64,000 nucleotides of DNA from JAVBOW01 sp031549495 (GTDB lineage Bacteria > Bacteroidota > Bacteroidia > Bacteroidales > Rikenellaceae), in contig JAVBPS010000041.1 in NCBI GenBank assembly GCA_031549495.1, positions 62,001-126,000 of the forward strand, written 5' to 3'. Shown in pieces: positions 44,378 through 53,565 of this stretch. The notes under the pieces are model-generated. The model was not told where the DNA came from. It saw nothing but the letters and a program-made list of their open reading frames with translations, and did no database searches. A program made the position numbers and the translations under genes. Positions within the stretch are counted from its first letter, which is position 1; each line of letters begins with the position of its first letter.

Positions 44378-44385
44378 TATATTTG
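44378..44385 (+). promoter_or_regulatory. -7 promoter element of the AraC-type regulator gene
   Basis: TATATTTG, an exact TAnnTTTG match, 188 nt before the start codon and directly after the ACTTAAAG pair. Confidence 0.55.
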
Positions 44386-44573
44386 TATAAAAGGAGGTTT
44401 CAGAAGCCCGCAAAAACCGCCGCAAACAACTGTCTTTCGGTATAATATAATTCCCAACAAAAAACATGCCTTTGAATCCGGCATAACCGCGGCTGAATCA
44501 ACCCCCTGTTACTGATGCCGGTAGGCCGGGTTGGGAAAAAGAGAGAGGTGTAAACGAGAAAAACGTATACGCT

Positions 44574-45416
44574 ATGGCTAATCCGAACAACCCGGACAAG
44601 TGTTACTTTTTTGTTCCCGATCACCTCGCCGGATTCCAATACGCTGAATTAGCGAAGGGTGAGGTGGCCCGATCGGACAAAAAAGAGGAGAACCAGCTTG
44701 TATTCCTGTTGGGCGGCGCCCTGTCCGTGAACATCAACGAGTACAAGAACCACATCGTACGGGGACGCGAAATGATATTCCTGTCCAAATTCGCCGATTG
44801 CAGGATCAAGGCGCTCGCCCCCTGTAAATTGCTGGTGCTGTTCTACACCACGGGAGCGTTCTCGTGCGTGATCGGGGAATCGGACCGGCTGTTCCGGCTG
44901 AAAGAAAACGTCACCTACCAGCCCGGGGGGATACCGATCAACAAACCGATGTACACTTTCGCGACCCAGGTGGCCGATTACCTGAATGCGGGCATGAGCT
45001 GCCCCCATCTGCACGAGATCAAGCAGAAGGAGTTGTTCCTGATCTTCAAGCGCTTCTATACCGACGAGGAGAAGATCCAGCTTTTCTACCACGCCCTGGG
45101 GCGCGACCCCTCGTTCACGGAAGCCGTGCTGAGCCATTACATGAAGGTGCGCACGGCCCAGGAGCTGGCCTCCATGCTGGGGTACAGCAGCAAAACGTTC
45201 GAAAAACTCTTCAAGCAATGTTTCGGCACCACGCCTTACCGCTGGATGCAGCAGCATACGGCCAGCCGGATCAAAGGCCGGCTGCTGGACCCTTCCATCC
45301 CGCTCAAACGGGTCATGGACGAGTTCGGATTCGCCACCTCTTCGCATTTCAATGTCTATTGCCGCAGGAACTTCGGGGTTACGCCCGGACAGGTGCGCAA
45401 TTCGGTTACGGACTGA
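44574..45416 (+). CDS. AraC-family transcriptional regulator
   Basis: 280 residues. The N-terminal part (about 1-165) looks like a cupin-type sensing domain (ENQLVFLLGGALSVNINEY, REMIFLSKFADCRIKAL). The C-terminal DNA-binding domain (about 185-275) has two helix-turn-helix units: MKVRTAQELASMLGYSSKTFE and SIPLKRVMDEFGFATSSHFN, ending FGVTPGQVR, the usual AraC end. It sits 300 bp upstream of the fimbrial operon in the same orientation and is a likely regulator of it. It has its own promoter with a direct repeat and its own terminator. Confidence 0.92.
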   Translation: MANPNNPDKCYFFVPDHLAGFQYAELAKGEVARSDKKEENQLVFLLGGALSVNINEYKNHIVRGREMIFLSKFADCRIKALAPCKLLVLFYTTGAFSCVIGESDRLFRLKENVTYQPGGIPINKPMYTFATQVADYLNAGMSCPHLHEIKQKELFLIFKRFYTDEEKIQLFYHALGRDPSFTEAVLSHYMKVRTAQELASMLGYSSKTFEKLFKQCFGTTPYRWMQQHTASRIKGRLLDPSIPLKRVMDEFGFATSSHFNVYCRRNFGVTPGQVRNSVTD

Positions 45417-45440
45417 TTCTGTACCGGCAGGTAGCACGAA

Positions 45441-45475
45441 CGGACGGGATGGTTTTCCATTCCGTCCGCTTTTTT
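45441..45475 (+). terminator. Intrinsic terminator of the AraC-type gene
   Basis: 12-bp stem (45441-45452 CGGACGGGATGG with 45457-45468; one G-T pair) and a TTTT loop, then TTTTTT at 45470-45475, 25 nt after the stop codon. Confidence 0.85.
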
Positions 45476-45615
45476 ATGCACCGGTTCTCCTCGGCGCATA
45501 CCTCAGGGGTAGCTCTGGCGGGGTATTCCTGAATCACAGAGAAAAAAATAGCGGGCGTTCCGTAATTGGCAAAAAATGCTCTGGAATTGGTAGCGTGATG
45601 CGGAAAACGGCTCTT

Positions 45616-45623
45616 TATTTTTG
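45616..45623 (+). promoter_or_regulatory. -7 promoter element of the fimbrial operon
   Basis: TATTTTTG, an exact TAnnTTTG match, 94 nt before the DUF3575 gene. The preceding 80 bp carry an AATTGG repeated at 45564 and 45585. Otherwise the 45417-45716 gap holds only the terminator of the AraC-type gene. Confidence 0.5.
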
Positions 45624-45716
45624 CCTTATCGCCTACCGGTTTATTTCGAAAAAGCCGACCATCGGCAACCCTTCCGTAGAGAGAGCAAAATGCCGGGCGC
45701 ATAAAACGGAGAAAAC

Positions 45717-46316
45717 ATGAAGAAGCACCCAACTATTATGATAATCCCAACATTGACGGCGATATTATTCGCCGTCAATGTCCACGCCCAGTCGATCGCC
45801 GCGAAAACCAACCTGTTTTACGCGGCTTACTCGTTCACCCCCAATCTGGGCGTGGAATGGGGCCTGGGCGGGAAAACCACGCTGGAACTCTCGGGCGGAT
45901 ACAATCCCTGGGGTCTGGAAGGCTCCGAGGTGAATAACAAAAAAACGGTCCACTGGATGGCGCAGGGCGAGGTGCGTTACTGGCCCTGCCGCCGTTTCGA
46001 CGGCCATTTCTTCGGGGTGCACGCCCTGGGGTCGAAATACAACATCTCGGAGCACAATCTGCCGCTGCTTTTCGGAAAAAATTCGGAAAATTACCGCTAC
46101 CAGGGATGGGCGGCCGGCGCGGGGGTCTCGTACGGCTACCAGTTCCTCTTGGGCCGGCGGTGGAACCTCGAGCTGAACCTCGGCGTGGGGTACGCCCGCA
46201 TGAGATACACCCAGTACGACTGCGATCACTGCGGCGATAAGATCCGCACCGAAAGCAAGAATTATTTCGGGCCCACGCGCGCGGGGATCACCCTGGTCTA
46301 CCTGATTAAAAGATAA
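45717..46316 (+). CDS. DUF3575 outer-membrane-like protein of the fimbrial operon
   Basis: 199 residues; signal peptide to about NVHAQ (residue 25). The mature part opens with SIAAKTNLFYAAYSFTPNLGVEWGL, the DUF3575 signature, and continues as short amphipathic beta strands (FFGVHALGSKYN, AGAGVSYGYQFLL, LELNLGVGYARMRY), ending in a hydrophobic strand. It looks like a small eight-strand outer-membrane barrel. DUF3575 and DUF3868 genes commonly precede fimbrillin genes in Bacteroidales, and this one is 3 nt from the DUF3868 gene. Exact role not known. Confidence 0.88.
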   Translation: MKKHPTIMIIPTLTAILFAVNVHAQSIAAKTNLFYAAYSFTPNLGVEWGLGGKTTLELSGGYNPWGLEGSEVNNKKTVHWMAQGEVRYWPCRRFDGHFFGVHALGSKYNISEHNLPLLFGKNSENYRYQGWAAGAGVSYGYQFLLGRRWNLELNLGVGYARMRYTQYDCDHCGDKIRTESKNYFGPTRAGITLVYLIKR

Positions 46317-46319
46317 GTC

Positions 46320-47582
46320 ATGAAAAAGATAGTCCTGATATTGATCATCTGTACTTCCGGCTTGCGGGCGGTAGGTCAGCAGGGTCCGGCCCGGGTCACC
46401 GACCTGAAGGTCGAAAGGGTGAAGAGCGCGGTGGAAGTCCGTTGCCTGGTCGCCATCGCAGAGAAGGCGGCCGCGCGCGACCATAAGCTGACGCTCACCC
46501 CCCTGTTGTATAGCGGCGTTCACTCCGCGGCGCTCACGCCCGTGGTCGTGCAGACGCGGCATACGCAGATCAACGATTTCCGCACCCGCACCTCCCTGCC
46601 CTCCGGGGCGCTGGCGACCCGCAGCGGGCAGACGGTGCAATACGCCGCCAGCGTGCCTTATGAAGGGTGGATGGACGGCGCTTCGCTGCGCATGGAATGT
46701 ACTTTGGCGGGCTGCGGCCATGAAACGGATCTGGCCCCGGTGGCGATGGGCGGGCCTTTCGGCCTGCGGATCGAGCCGGTCGCGGCGGTGCAGCAGAAGG
46801 TTACGCCCAAACCCCGTATCGAGCAGGCGGCACGCAAGTGGGAATTTTCGAAAAAGGAGATGATCGTGGGTTATCCGCTCAACCGGACGGAGGTGGACCT
46901 TTCGCTGCTGGATAACCGCAGCGTGCTCGACGAGATCGTACAGGTCGTCAGGAAATTGCGCGCGGATCCCTCCACGCCCCTCAACCGGATCGACATCACG
47001 GGCTACGCCTCGCCGGAAGGGCGCACGGACCACAACGTCCTGCTGGCCGGCCGGCGGGCCGAATCCCTGCGCACGTATCTGCAACAACAGCAGGCCGGGC
47101 TAAGCGACGGGACCTTCACCCTGACCAACGGCGGGGAGGACTGGGCCGGATTACGCGAGCTGGTAGCCGCGTCGGACAAACCCTGGCGCCGGCAGGTCCT
47201 CGATATCCTGGAGGCCAAACAGCCGGACATGAAGCGCAGGTTGCAGCAATTGGACGGGGGCGGGCCCTACCGTTATATGCTGGCGCATTATTACCCGGGG
47301 TTGCGCAACGCGTGCTACATCTCGGTATGGTACGACACGGTGGGCGACACGGCCGCCGACCGGATCAACGAAGCCCTGCAGATGATCCGCGACAAACAAT
47401 ACGACCAGGCCCTCGGCAAACTGCTGCCCCTGCAAGGGGATCGGCGCGCCTGGAACCCGATCGGCGTATGCTATATGATGACCGACCGGACGGCCGAGGC
47501 AAAAACGTGGCTGCAAAAGGCCGCGGACGCGGGAGATGCGTCCGCCCTGGAAAACCTCGCCCAGATCGCACAGAACGAATAA
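46320..47582 (+). CDS. DUF3868/OmpA-like protein of the fimbrial operon
   Basis: 420 residues; signal peptide to about AVGQQ (residue 20). The N-terminal DUF3868 domain (about 20-150) is beta-rich. An OmpA-like peptidoglycan-binding module follows (about 175-260: VDLSLLDNRSVLDEIVQVVRKL, DITGYASPEGRTDHNVLLAGRRAE). The C-terminal end (about 340-415) is helical and TPR/Sel1-like (ALQMIRDKQYDQALGKLLPL, GDASALENLAQIA). It probably anchors or organises fimbrial assembly at the cell wall. Starts 3 nt after DUF3575. Confidence 0.87.
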   Translation: MKKIVLILIICTSGLRAVGQQGPARVTDLKVERVKSAVEVRCLVAIAEKAAARDHKLTLTPLLYSGVHSAALTPVVVQTRHTQINDFRTRTSLPSGALATRSGQTVQYAASVPYEGWMDGASLRMECTLAGCGHETDLAPVAMGGPFGLRIEPVAAVQQKVTPKPRIEQAARKWEFSKKEMIVGYPLNRTEVDLSLLDNRSVLDEIVQVVRKLRADPSTPLNRIDITGYASPEGRTDHNVLLAGRRAESLRTYLQQQQAGLSDGTFTLTNGGEDWAGLRELVAASDKPWRRQVLDILEAKQPDMKRRLQQLDGGGPYRYMLAHYYPGLRNACYISVWYDTVGDTAADRINEALQMIRDKQYDQALGKLLPLQGDRRAWNPIGVCYMMTDRTAEAKTWLQKAADAGDASALENLAQIAQNE

Positions 47583-47632
47583 TCCCAACACAACATACCA
47601 ACTGCAATAATTAACTTTAAAAACCCACAGTG

Positions 47633-48760
47633 ATGAAGACGATTAAATTTTTCACAATGGCAATTCTTTGCCTGGCGGCGGTTTCGTGCGCTAAAGAGAA
47701 GGCTCAGACGCTGCCTCAGGAAGGAGAGAGTGGGATCGTATCCCTGACCATCCAGACCGGGCAGATCGGCCGCGCCGTCAATGATCCGGCCCAGAACGGC
47801 ACCAAGGTGGACATCGTCCTGGCCAACTCGACCGTCTATTTCCTCAACAGCTCGAACAACATCGTGCACTCGCGCAAGATCGACGCGGCCGATACCAAAG
47901 ACGAGCAGAACCACATCTACACATTCAAGAGCATTCCCTCGACGGCCAAGGCGCTCTACGTGGTCTGCAACGAGGAGGACACGGACATCACCTACACCGC
48001 GAAGGTACAGCTCTCCGGCATCCAGGCGGGTCACGCCGAATTCGGGACGATCACGGCCGATTACACCAAACTGCTGATGTCCAACGCCGTGGGCAGCACC
48101 ACCACGGGGACGACGGCCAACGACAGCGATCCGGTCACCCTCGCGCTCGCCGACCCCCAGCCGCCCGCACCCGCACCCGCGCTTTATGAGGCCACGGTCA
48201 GCCTGGCCCCGGTCGTCTCCCGCCTGCAACTGCTGCAAGTCACCGCCGGAGCGGGGATCGAGAGCTTTAAGCTCAGGGGGATCTACCTGGACGATTTCTC
48301 CCCGGAGTTCACCGTCGCCGCGGGCCCGCACGGGGCCCCGATGGCCATCGGACAGGATAAGAGCATCCTGAACGCGACCTTCAACACCTACATGAGCGAC
48401 GATTACACCGCCGTGCCGCTTGCGTCGGACGCCGTGACCAAGGCCGTCGTCGCCGGAGTCGGCAAATGCTGGGCCTGGCAGGTGCCGACCGGCGCTCCCT
48501 CGCGGATCATCCTCGCCTTCTCGGAGGTGACGATCACCGGGGGGCAGGTGGAGACCGATAAATATGTGACCGTGCGCAGCTACAAGGATGGCGCGAACGC
48601 CCCCGTCGCCTCGTTCATCCGGGCGAAGGTCTATAACATCGGGAATCTCACGTTCACCCCGGACGACCTGGCCGACGTGCCCAATGACGAGCCGATCGAT
48701 GTGATCGCCACGCTGCAAGTGCTGCCGTGGGAGGTGATCAACATCATCCCGAACTTATAA
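47633..48760 (+). CDS. Fimbrillin-like (FimA/Mfa1 type) lipoprotein, probable major shaft subunit
   Basis: 375 residues from the ATG (a GTG one codon earlier is in frame). Lipobox AVSC (Cys20). The two-domain all-beta layout follows: an N-terminal domain with SLTIQTGQIGRAV, VYFLNSSNNIV and KALYVVCNEE, which is the FimA/Mfa1 pattern, then the C-terminal domain with ATVSLAPVVSRLQL and WAWQVPTG, and a final FIRAKVYNIGNLTF typical of the last strands of type V pilins. After lipoprotein export, arginine-specific cleavage removes the first strand in known members; GRAV near residue 44 is a candidate site. A near-match promoter (TAACTTTA at 47612) could raise its expression over the upstream genes. 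Confidence 0.85.
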   Translation: MKTIKFFTMAILCLAAVSCAKEKAQTLPQEGESGIVSLTIQTGQIGRAVNDPAQNGTKVDIVLANSTVYFLNSSNNIVHSRKIDAADTKDEQNHIYTFKSIPSTAKALYVVCNEEDTDITYTAKVQLSGIQAGHAEFGTITADYTKLLMSNAVGSTTTGTTANDSDPVTLALADPQPPAPAPALYEATVSLAPVVSRLQLLQVTAGAGIESFKLRGIYLDDFSPEFTVAAGPHGAPMAIGQDKSILNATFNTYMSDDYTAVPLASDAVTKAVVAGVGKCWAWQVPTGAPSRIILAFSEVTITGGQVETDKYVTVRSYKDGANAPVASFIRAKVYNIGNLTFTPDDLADVPNDEPIDVIATLQVLPWEVINIIPNL

Positions 48761-48835
48761 CCCCTCCTGCGCCCCACGGGCTGCGCGTATGGCGTGCGGC
48801 CCGGTCCGTCCTGTGATTTTTCAAAACGAAAGACC

Positions 48836-49990
48836 ATGAGAAAGAGAGGAAAACCGATATTCCGTGCGCTTGTCGTGGCGCTGGCGATGCTTTTCGCCTG
48901 CTGTACCGCGCAGGAGCGTCTCGATGCCGTCCCGGGTGAGCAGGGGCAGGTGAGGCTACGCATCCGCATCGACGACGCGCGGGTAGCGCGCGGCCAGGAC
49001 GGCGCTTTCCCGGGGGGCGGCAACACGATCATGGACGGAACGCTTTACTTCTACAAAGAGGGTGACAGCCGGGTATTGCGCCTGCGTAATCTGAGTGCCG
49101 CCGAAATAGCTTCGATCAACGCGGGCGAACGGCTGCTCATCCTCTCTGTACCCTCCGCCTCCACCCGCTTCTTTATGGTGGCCAACAGCAGCGCGAGCGG
49201 GGTAACGCTGAACGTCCCCGGGACGATCGCAACCGTGCGCAACACGGTGTTCGGCATCGCCTCGCAGATGACCGCGGGAACGGCCCACAGCGCGGAGAAG
49301 GTGATCCTGGCGGGTACGAGCGATGCGTTCGTAAGGAACGATCAGACAGGGCAGTACGAGACCGAGATCACCCTCGCGCCGCTCGTGGCGCGGCTGGAGA
49401 TCGGTCCGCTGCAAGCCGTGCCCATCGCCGCGGGGGCGGATACGCCCGGCGACATCAAAGGGTTCACCGTCTCGGCCATCTACCTGAACCGGTTCCACCT
49501 GCGCTCGGATCTGAATCCCGCCCATACCGATCCGGTCGATAACGGAGAGGCGGCGGCCTCCTATTCGCCCGCGAATCCACATTACGCGACCTCGCGCCTG
49601 TACGACAATACCCCGACGGTCACCGCGGTCGGCGGGATCGCCGCCCTGCCCGCGGACAAGGTGTGGGCCTACCAGTTCTTTCCCTCCGAGATGCCCCATA
49701 TCGTCATACAACTGGACAAGATCACCTACTCCAACGGGCAGGGGGGAACGACGGAAACCAGCCTGCGCAACGGAGCGACCAGAACGCAATACCTGACCGT
49801 GCAGAGCTACAGCTTCGCCACGGGCGGCGAGGTGACGGGCGCCGAGCGGGCGCGCATCTATAAAATAGACCGGCTGGAATTCAACGCCGACCACCTCGGC
49901 GACTACCCTTACCACGTGCGCCGGTTGATCCGCGCCACGCTCCGGATCGCCGACTGGGACGAGGAGACGATCAACCCCGAATACGACTAA
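48836..49990 (+). CDS. Second fimbrillin-like lipoprotein
   Basis: 384 residues from ATG 48836; an earlier in-frame ATG would give no signal peptide. Lipobox FACC near residue 20. It has the same plan as the preceding gene: VRLRIRIDDARVARGQ, GTLYFYKEGDSRVLRL, RFFMVANSS, then EITLAPLVARLEIG, VWAYQFFP and RARIYKIDRLEFNADHL. The two proteins are only distantly similar, so this is a minor or alternative subunit rather than a recent copy. VARGQ near residue 45 is a possible Arg cleavage site. Confidence 0.83.
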   Translation: MRKRGKPIFRALVVALAMLFACCTAQERLDAVPGEQGQVRLRIRIDDARVARGQDGAFPGGGNTIMDGTLYFYKEGDSRVLRLRNLSAAEIASINAGERLLILSVPSASTRFFMVANSSASGVTLNVPGTIATVRNTVFGIASQMTAGTAHSAEKVILAGTSDAFVRNDQTGQYETEITLAPLVARLEIGPLQAVPIAAGADTPGDIKGFTVSAIYLNRFHLRSDLNPAHTDPVDNGEAAASYSPANPHYATSRLYDNTPTVTAVGGIAALPADKVWAYQFFPSEMPHIVIQLDKITYSNGQGGTTETSLRNGATRTQYLTVQSYSFATGGEVTGAERARIYKIDRLEFNADHLGDYPYHVRRLIRATLRIADWDEETINPEYD

Positions 49991-50002
49991 AACCGGCACC
50001 CC

Positions 50003-51052
50003 ATGGCAATGAGACGACTTTTATCCCACATAAGCTGCTGGCTGCTGGCCGCGACGGCAATGGCGTGCACCGAGGAGGATCTTTCGGAGTGCGAACAGGG
50101 CGTAAGGTTGCAATACCGGTACGTGCTCAACAGCCAGCACGCCAATCTATTCGGTCCACAGGTCGCCAGGGCGGAGGCGTACGTCTTCGACAGCGACGGG
50201 CTCTACGTGGGCACATACACCGACCATGGAGCGCATCTGACCAACGATTACGTCATGCTGCTGCCGCTACCCCCCGGGCAGTACAGCATATTGGTGTGGG
50301 CGCACGAGAACGAATACGATACGCCGCATTACGACCAGGGTTACCTGTACGACGCGCAGACCCGTTCTTTCGGGCAGGATCTCCATACGGGGGTCACCTC
50401 GATCGAGCAGTTCAGGCTCATGCTGCAGCACCACGGCACCATCCCGGGAACCCCCGGGCCGGACGCCCCGGACGAGGAACCGAAGTTCCTGGTCAGCGAC
50501 GGTCCGGAAGACCTGTTCCACGGGCTGGTGATGCGGGTGGCCTCCCAGGCCAATCCCCCGGTGCACCCGGTCGACATGATCAAGAACACCAATGAGATCA
50601 ACGTCATCGTCGAGGGGTTGGACGCCTTTGCCGGCGACCCGCTTTTCGAGCTGCCGGAGATTTACGTCACCGCGCGGGACGGGCTATACGACTACCGGAA
50701 CAATATCCCGGACGACGCGCGGCGGCTGATGTACGCCCCGCACGACCAAACGCACGCGGGCGACCGGCTCGAGGCGCGGATCACCGTCCTGCGCCTGATG
50801 ACCGACGCGAGCGCCGCGGGGCCGACCCTGCTCACCGTCATGGACCCCGTCACGGGCGCGGTCTTTTACGAAGCCGACGTGGTCGAGACGCTGATGGGCC
50901 TCAGGGACGGCGGGGGCGACTACCTCTACCGCAACCAGCAGGACCTGGACCGTGAGGATGTGTTCACGTTCCGCATCCGCGTCGACGCCGACATGAACGT
51001 CACGGTGTGGGTCAACGGCTGGGAAGTGAAAGAAATAACCCCGGAATTGTAG
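50003..51052 (+). CDS. FimB/Mfa2-like fimbrial anchor lipoprotein
   Basis: 349 residues; lipobox AMAC (about residue 22). CTEEDLSECEQGVRLQYRY closely follows the pattern of FimB/Mfa2 proteins, as do ARAEAYVFDSDGLYVGTY and LLPLPPGQYSILVWAHE. The second domain continues with the RLMTDASAAGPTLLTVMDP and final EDVFTFRIRVDADMNVTVWVNGWE strands. In characterised type V pili this protein stays lipid-anchored and ends the fimbria at the outer membrane. It lies 12 nt after the second fimbrillin. Confidence 0.87.
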   Translation: MAMRRLLSHISCWLLAATAMACTEEDLSECEQGVRLQYRYVLNSQHANLFGPQVARAEAYVFDSDGLYVGTYTDHGAHLTNDYVMLLPLPPGQYSILVWAHENEYDTPHYDQGYLYDAQTRSFGQDLHTGVTSIEQFRLMLQHHGTIPGTPGPDAPDEEPKFLVSDGPEDLFHGLVMRVASQANPPVHPVDMIKNTNEINVIVEGLDAFAGDPLFELPEIYVTARDGLYDYRNNIPDDARRLMYAPHDQTHAGDRLEARITVLRLMTDASAAGPTLLTVMDPVTGAVFYEADVVETLMGLRDGGGDYLYRNQQDLDREDVFTFRIRVDADMNVTVWVNGWEVKEITPEL

Positions 51053-51059
51053 GACCGCT

Positions 51060-53483
51060 ATGAGAACGATACGACATATCCTGTGGACGATCGCCGTTTG
51101 CGCACTGTTCGCTTCCTGCACCAGGGACCCCGACGTGCGTGTTTTTTCCACCCGGGAAGGGGTTCCCGTGCAGATGCGGTTCAACCTGCTGGTGGTCGAT
51201 CCGGCCATCGAGACGCGCTCGCGGGCTACCAGCCTGACCCATGACGGCCAGATCCGCGACCTGAATATTTTCGTGTTCAACACCGCTACGGGCGTGCTGG
51301 ACGGATATGCCTACGCCTCTCAGCTGACGGGCGGAACGGGCACCCAGTGCACCGTGAGCGGAACCTCCGGGGTGCGCACGCTGGCCGTCATCGCCAATGC
51401 CGGGCAGCAGCTCGGCGGAAGCGTCGCCGAACTTTCCGACCTCGAGGGGCTCTCCACCGGGAACTTCATCGTGGACGGTTACGTGGTCATGGCCGGGACG
51501 CTGCCGGATGTGGATGTGTATCCGCCGGGCGACCCGGACCGCGCCTGGGTGTTCGACGCGGGCGAGATCCTGTTGCAACGGCTGATGTCGAAAGTCACGG
51601 TGGTCTTCGACAAAACGGGCCTCAGCCCGGATTACACCGACTTCGACATCGACATTCAATCCATACAGCTCAAGCAAGTCCCCGCGGCGTTCACCTACCT
51701 CACCCCGAACACCCCCACCGCGGGTTTCGCGGACGGCGATTACATTGGAGAAGCGGACGGGCCGCTCGAACCCGCGGACCACGATTCGGCCATCCCGCTC
51801 TACATGGCCGAGAACATGCAGGGGTCGAAAGATCGCAACCCTGCGGATGAGCACTACCTGCTGGGCGACACGCTGGACCTGGGCCTGCGCTACTCCTCGT
51901 CCATCACGATGGTGCCCCGCGACACGGTGATCGGCCGATGCTCCTACGTGGAGATCCTGGCCCGGTACGACAACTACAAGGCCCAGCCCCAGGGAAATAC
52001 CGGAAGCATCGGGACGGTCAAATACAAGATCTTCCTGGGCCGCGGCCTGGGCGGGACGACATGGAACAATTTCGACGTGCGGCGCAACACCTGGTACAAA
52101 GTGACCGTCACCCTGAAGGACGAAGGGGGGAAGCTGGAACTCAGCTGGCGGATCGACACCTCCGATCTGGAGCATTTCTCGCCCGACGACCCCGACGACC
52201 CCGACCCCGACAACGATCCGGGTTCGTACGCCATCAACGACGAGGACGCCCTCTACTGGACCGTGGACACGCTCGCGCCGGCGTTGCTCCAATGGTCGAA
52301 TCCTTCACAGTTGCTGAAAGTGAGCGAATATTACGAAGGACGCTGGTCCATGTACCGGATCGCGCAGCAAGCCGGGAATATAGGGAATTTCTACGCCGCA
52401 AACCACTGCCACCAACACAACGCGAGCAACGCCATAGACGACATCATTTTTTACCTCCCCTCGCAGAACGAGTTGCAGATGCTCAACATTCATCGCAACG
52501 CCACCTTCCAACCGGGTATTTACTGGAGTTCGACGCAGCTCCAGGAAGGGTCGAACGTGAACCAGCGCGCGCGGGTGATCAACTACGCCAATTTCGGCGA
52601 AGCGTACACCCAACCCAAAGAGATGGACGCCATCGTGCGCTGCCTGAGGACTCCCATCCGCAGCGCCGACTGGGACGGGAGGTACTATCCCCGCCTGGAT
52701 AACACGGACGGCTATCCGGTGGTCGTGAACCGCGAGGATTTCAACGGGGAGCCGCGCGGGGTGAAAGCGTACGCCCTGCGCACCGGAATGCCCTACACGC
52801 GCCTCACTCCCTACTACCATCGGGTCACCATGCCCTACAAAGCCTTCCGGGTGGCCAAGAGCGACTGCGGCCTGTACGGCGCGCCGGTAACGCCGGGCAC
52901 CGAGCGGCTCAACTGGTACCAGGCGATGGGTTACGTCGAGATGAGTGAAACCGAGCAGCAGGCGGCAGGGGCGAATTACCTTCCCCAGGTCAACCCGACC
53001 CCCACGGGGTGCGACGCCTACTTCGAGGATAACGATCCCACGCAAATCGGCAAATGGCGCGTACCCACCTCGCTCGAGTTGCAGCAACTCTGGATCATGG
53101 GGGCCAGCACGCGCGGTTCGCGGCCCGCCGATCCGACCGTCACGCCTTACCTCAACGCGGCAAACGAGGTGAATGCACGACTAAGCGGCATCACCGACCT
53201 CGGCATTACCGATTATGAACATGTATTCGGCGACAACTCCACCCTGCTCGATAACACGATGTACCTTGTGGGCCCGGATTATCCGGTCTATCCGCTGACC
53301 AATTGCTACTGGTCGGCCAGCACGACCGTCCAGCAGGACGGAAGCCCCTACGAAAACAATGCCTACGCCTATAAAATGGACCTCTACTCGGGCGACGGGT
53401 ACTCGGGCATAGAGACCTGCCTGGCCCGCCCGGGCAAACAGGAAGCCGGACTGGTACGTTGCGTGATGGATGTAGTGAGATAA
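51060..53483 (+). CDS. Large fimbrial tip-like lipoprotein (DUF4906-type)
   Basis: 807 residues; lipobox FASC near residue 19. The N-terminal half has fimbrillin features: VPVQMRFNLLVVDPAIETRSRA, IRDLNIFVFNTATG, RTLAVIANAG, LQRLMSKVTVVFD and WNNFDVRRNTWYKVTVTLKD. A Pro-Asp linker (about 377-389, PDDPDDPDPDNDP) leads to a C-terminal half with two similar blocks, each with a YWSS/YWSAS motif and a later VRCLR/VRCVMD end, like FISUMP or lectin-type domains. It is the longest and last subunit, fitting an adhesive tip. Ligand unknown. Confidence 0.8.
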   Translation: MRTIRHILWTIAVCALFASCTRDPDVRVFSTREGVPVQMRFNLLVVDPAIETRSRATSLTHDGQIRDLNIFVFNTATGVLDGYAYASQLTGGTGTQCTVSGTSGVRTLAVIANAGQQLGGSVAELSDLEGLSTGNFIVDGYVVMAGTLPDVDVYPPGDPDRAWVFDAGEILLQRLMSKVTVVFDKTGLSPDYTDFDIDIQSIQLKQVPAAFTYLTPNTPTAGFADGDYIGEADGPLEPADHDSAIPLYMAENMQGSKDRNPADEHYLLGDTLDLGLRYSSSITMVPRDTVIGRCSYVEILARYDNYKAQPQGNTGSIGTVKYKIFLGRGLGGTTWNNFDVRRNTWYKVTVTLKDEGGKLELSWRIDTSDLEHFSPDDPDDPDPDNDPGSYAINDEDALYWTVDTLAPALLQWSNPSQLLKVSEYYEGRWSMYRIAQQAGNIGNFYAANHCHQHNASNAIDDIIFYLPSQNELQMLNIHRNATFQPGIYWSSTQLQEGSNVNQRARVINYANFGEAYTQPKEMDAIVRCLRTPIRSADWDGRYYPRLDNTDGYPVVVNREDFNGEPRGVKAYALRTGMPYTRLTPYYHRVTMPYKAFRVAKSDCGLYGAPVTPGTERLNWYQAMGYVEMSETEQQAAGANYLPQVNPTPTGCDAYFEDNDPTQIGKWRVPTSLELQQLWIMGASTRGSRPADPTVTPYLNAANEVNARLSGITDLGITDYEHVFGDNSTLLDNTMYLVGPDYPVYPLTNCYWSASTTVQQDGSPYENNAYAYKMDLYSGDGYSGIETCLARPGKQEAGLVRCVMDVVR

Positions 53484-53565
53484 CGTACGATGGGAAAAGC
53501 GTCCCCGGCCGGCCGGTACAACGCCGTAAAAGAATCGACACCTTCTCTGCGTAAAATCAGAAAAG

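Larger units (their letters stand above)
43982..44573. other. Long A/T-rich upstream region of the AraC regulator
   Basis: 592 bp without a convincing gene. It contains a 19-bp palindrome (44010-44028, GGACTATTC, T, GAATAGTCC), a paired direct repeat and a promoter motif near 44360-44385, and then a leader of almost 190 nt. A 76-codon open frame at 44056-44286 has no recognisable feature and is not called. Confidence 0.6.

Noticed and set aside
44390..44397. AAAGGAGG, a perfect Shine-Dalgarno-like site in the AraC leader
   Set aside because: No start codon follows at a usable distance. The next ATG (44466) opens only six codons, and Bacteroidota make little use of such sites.
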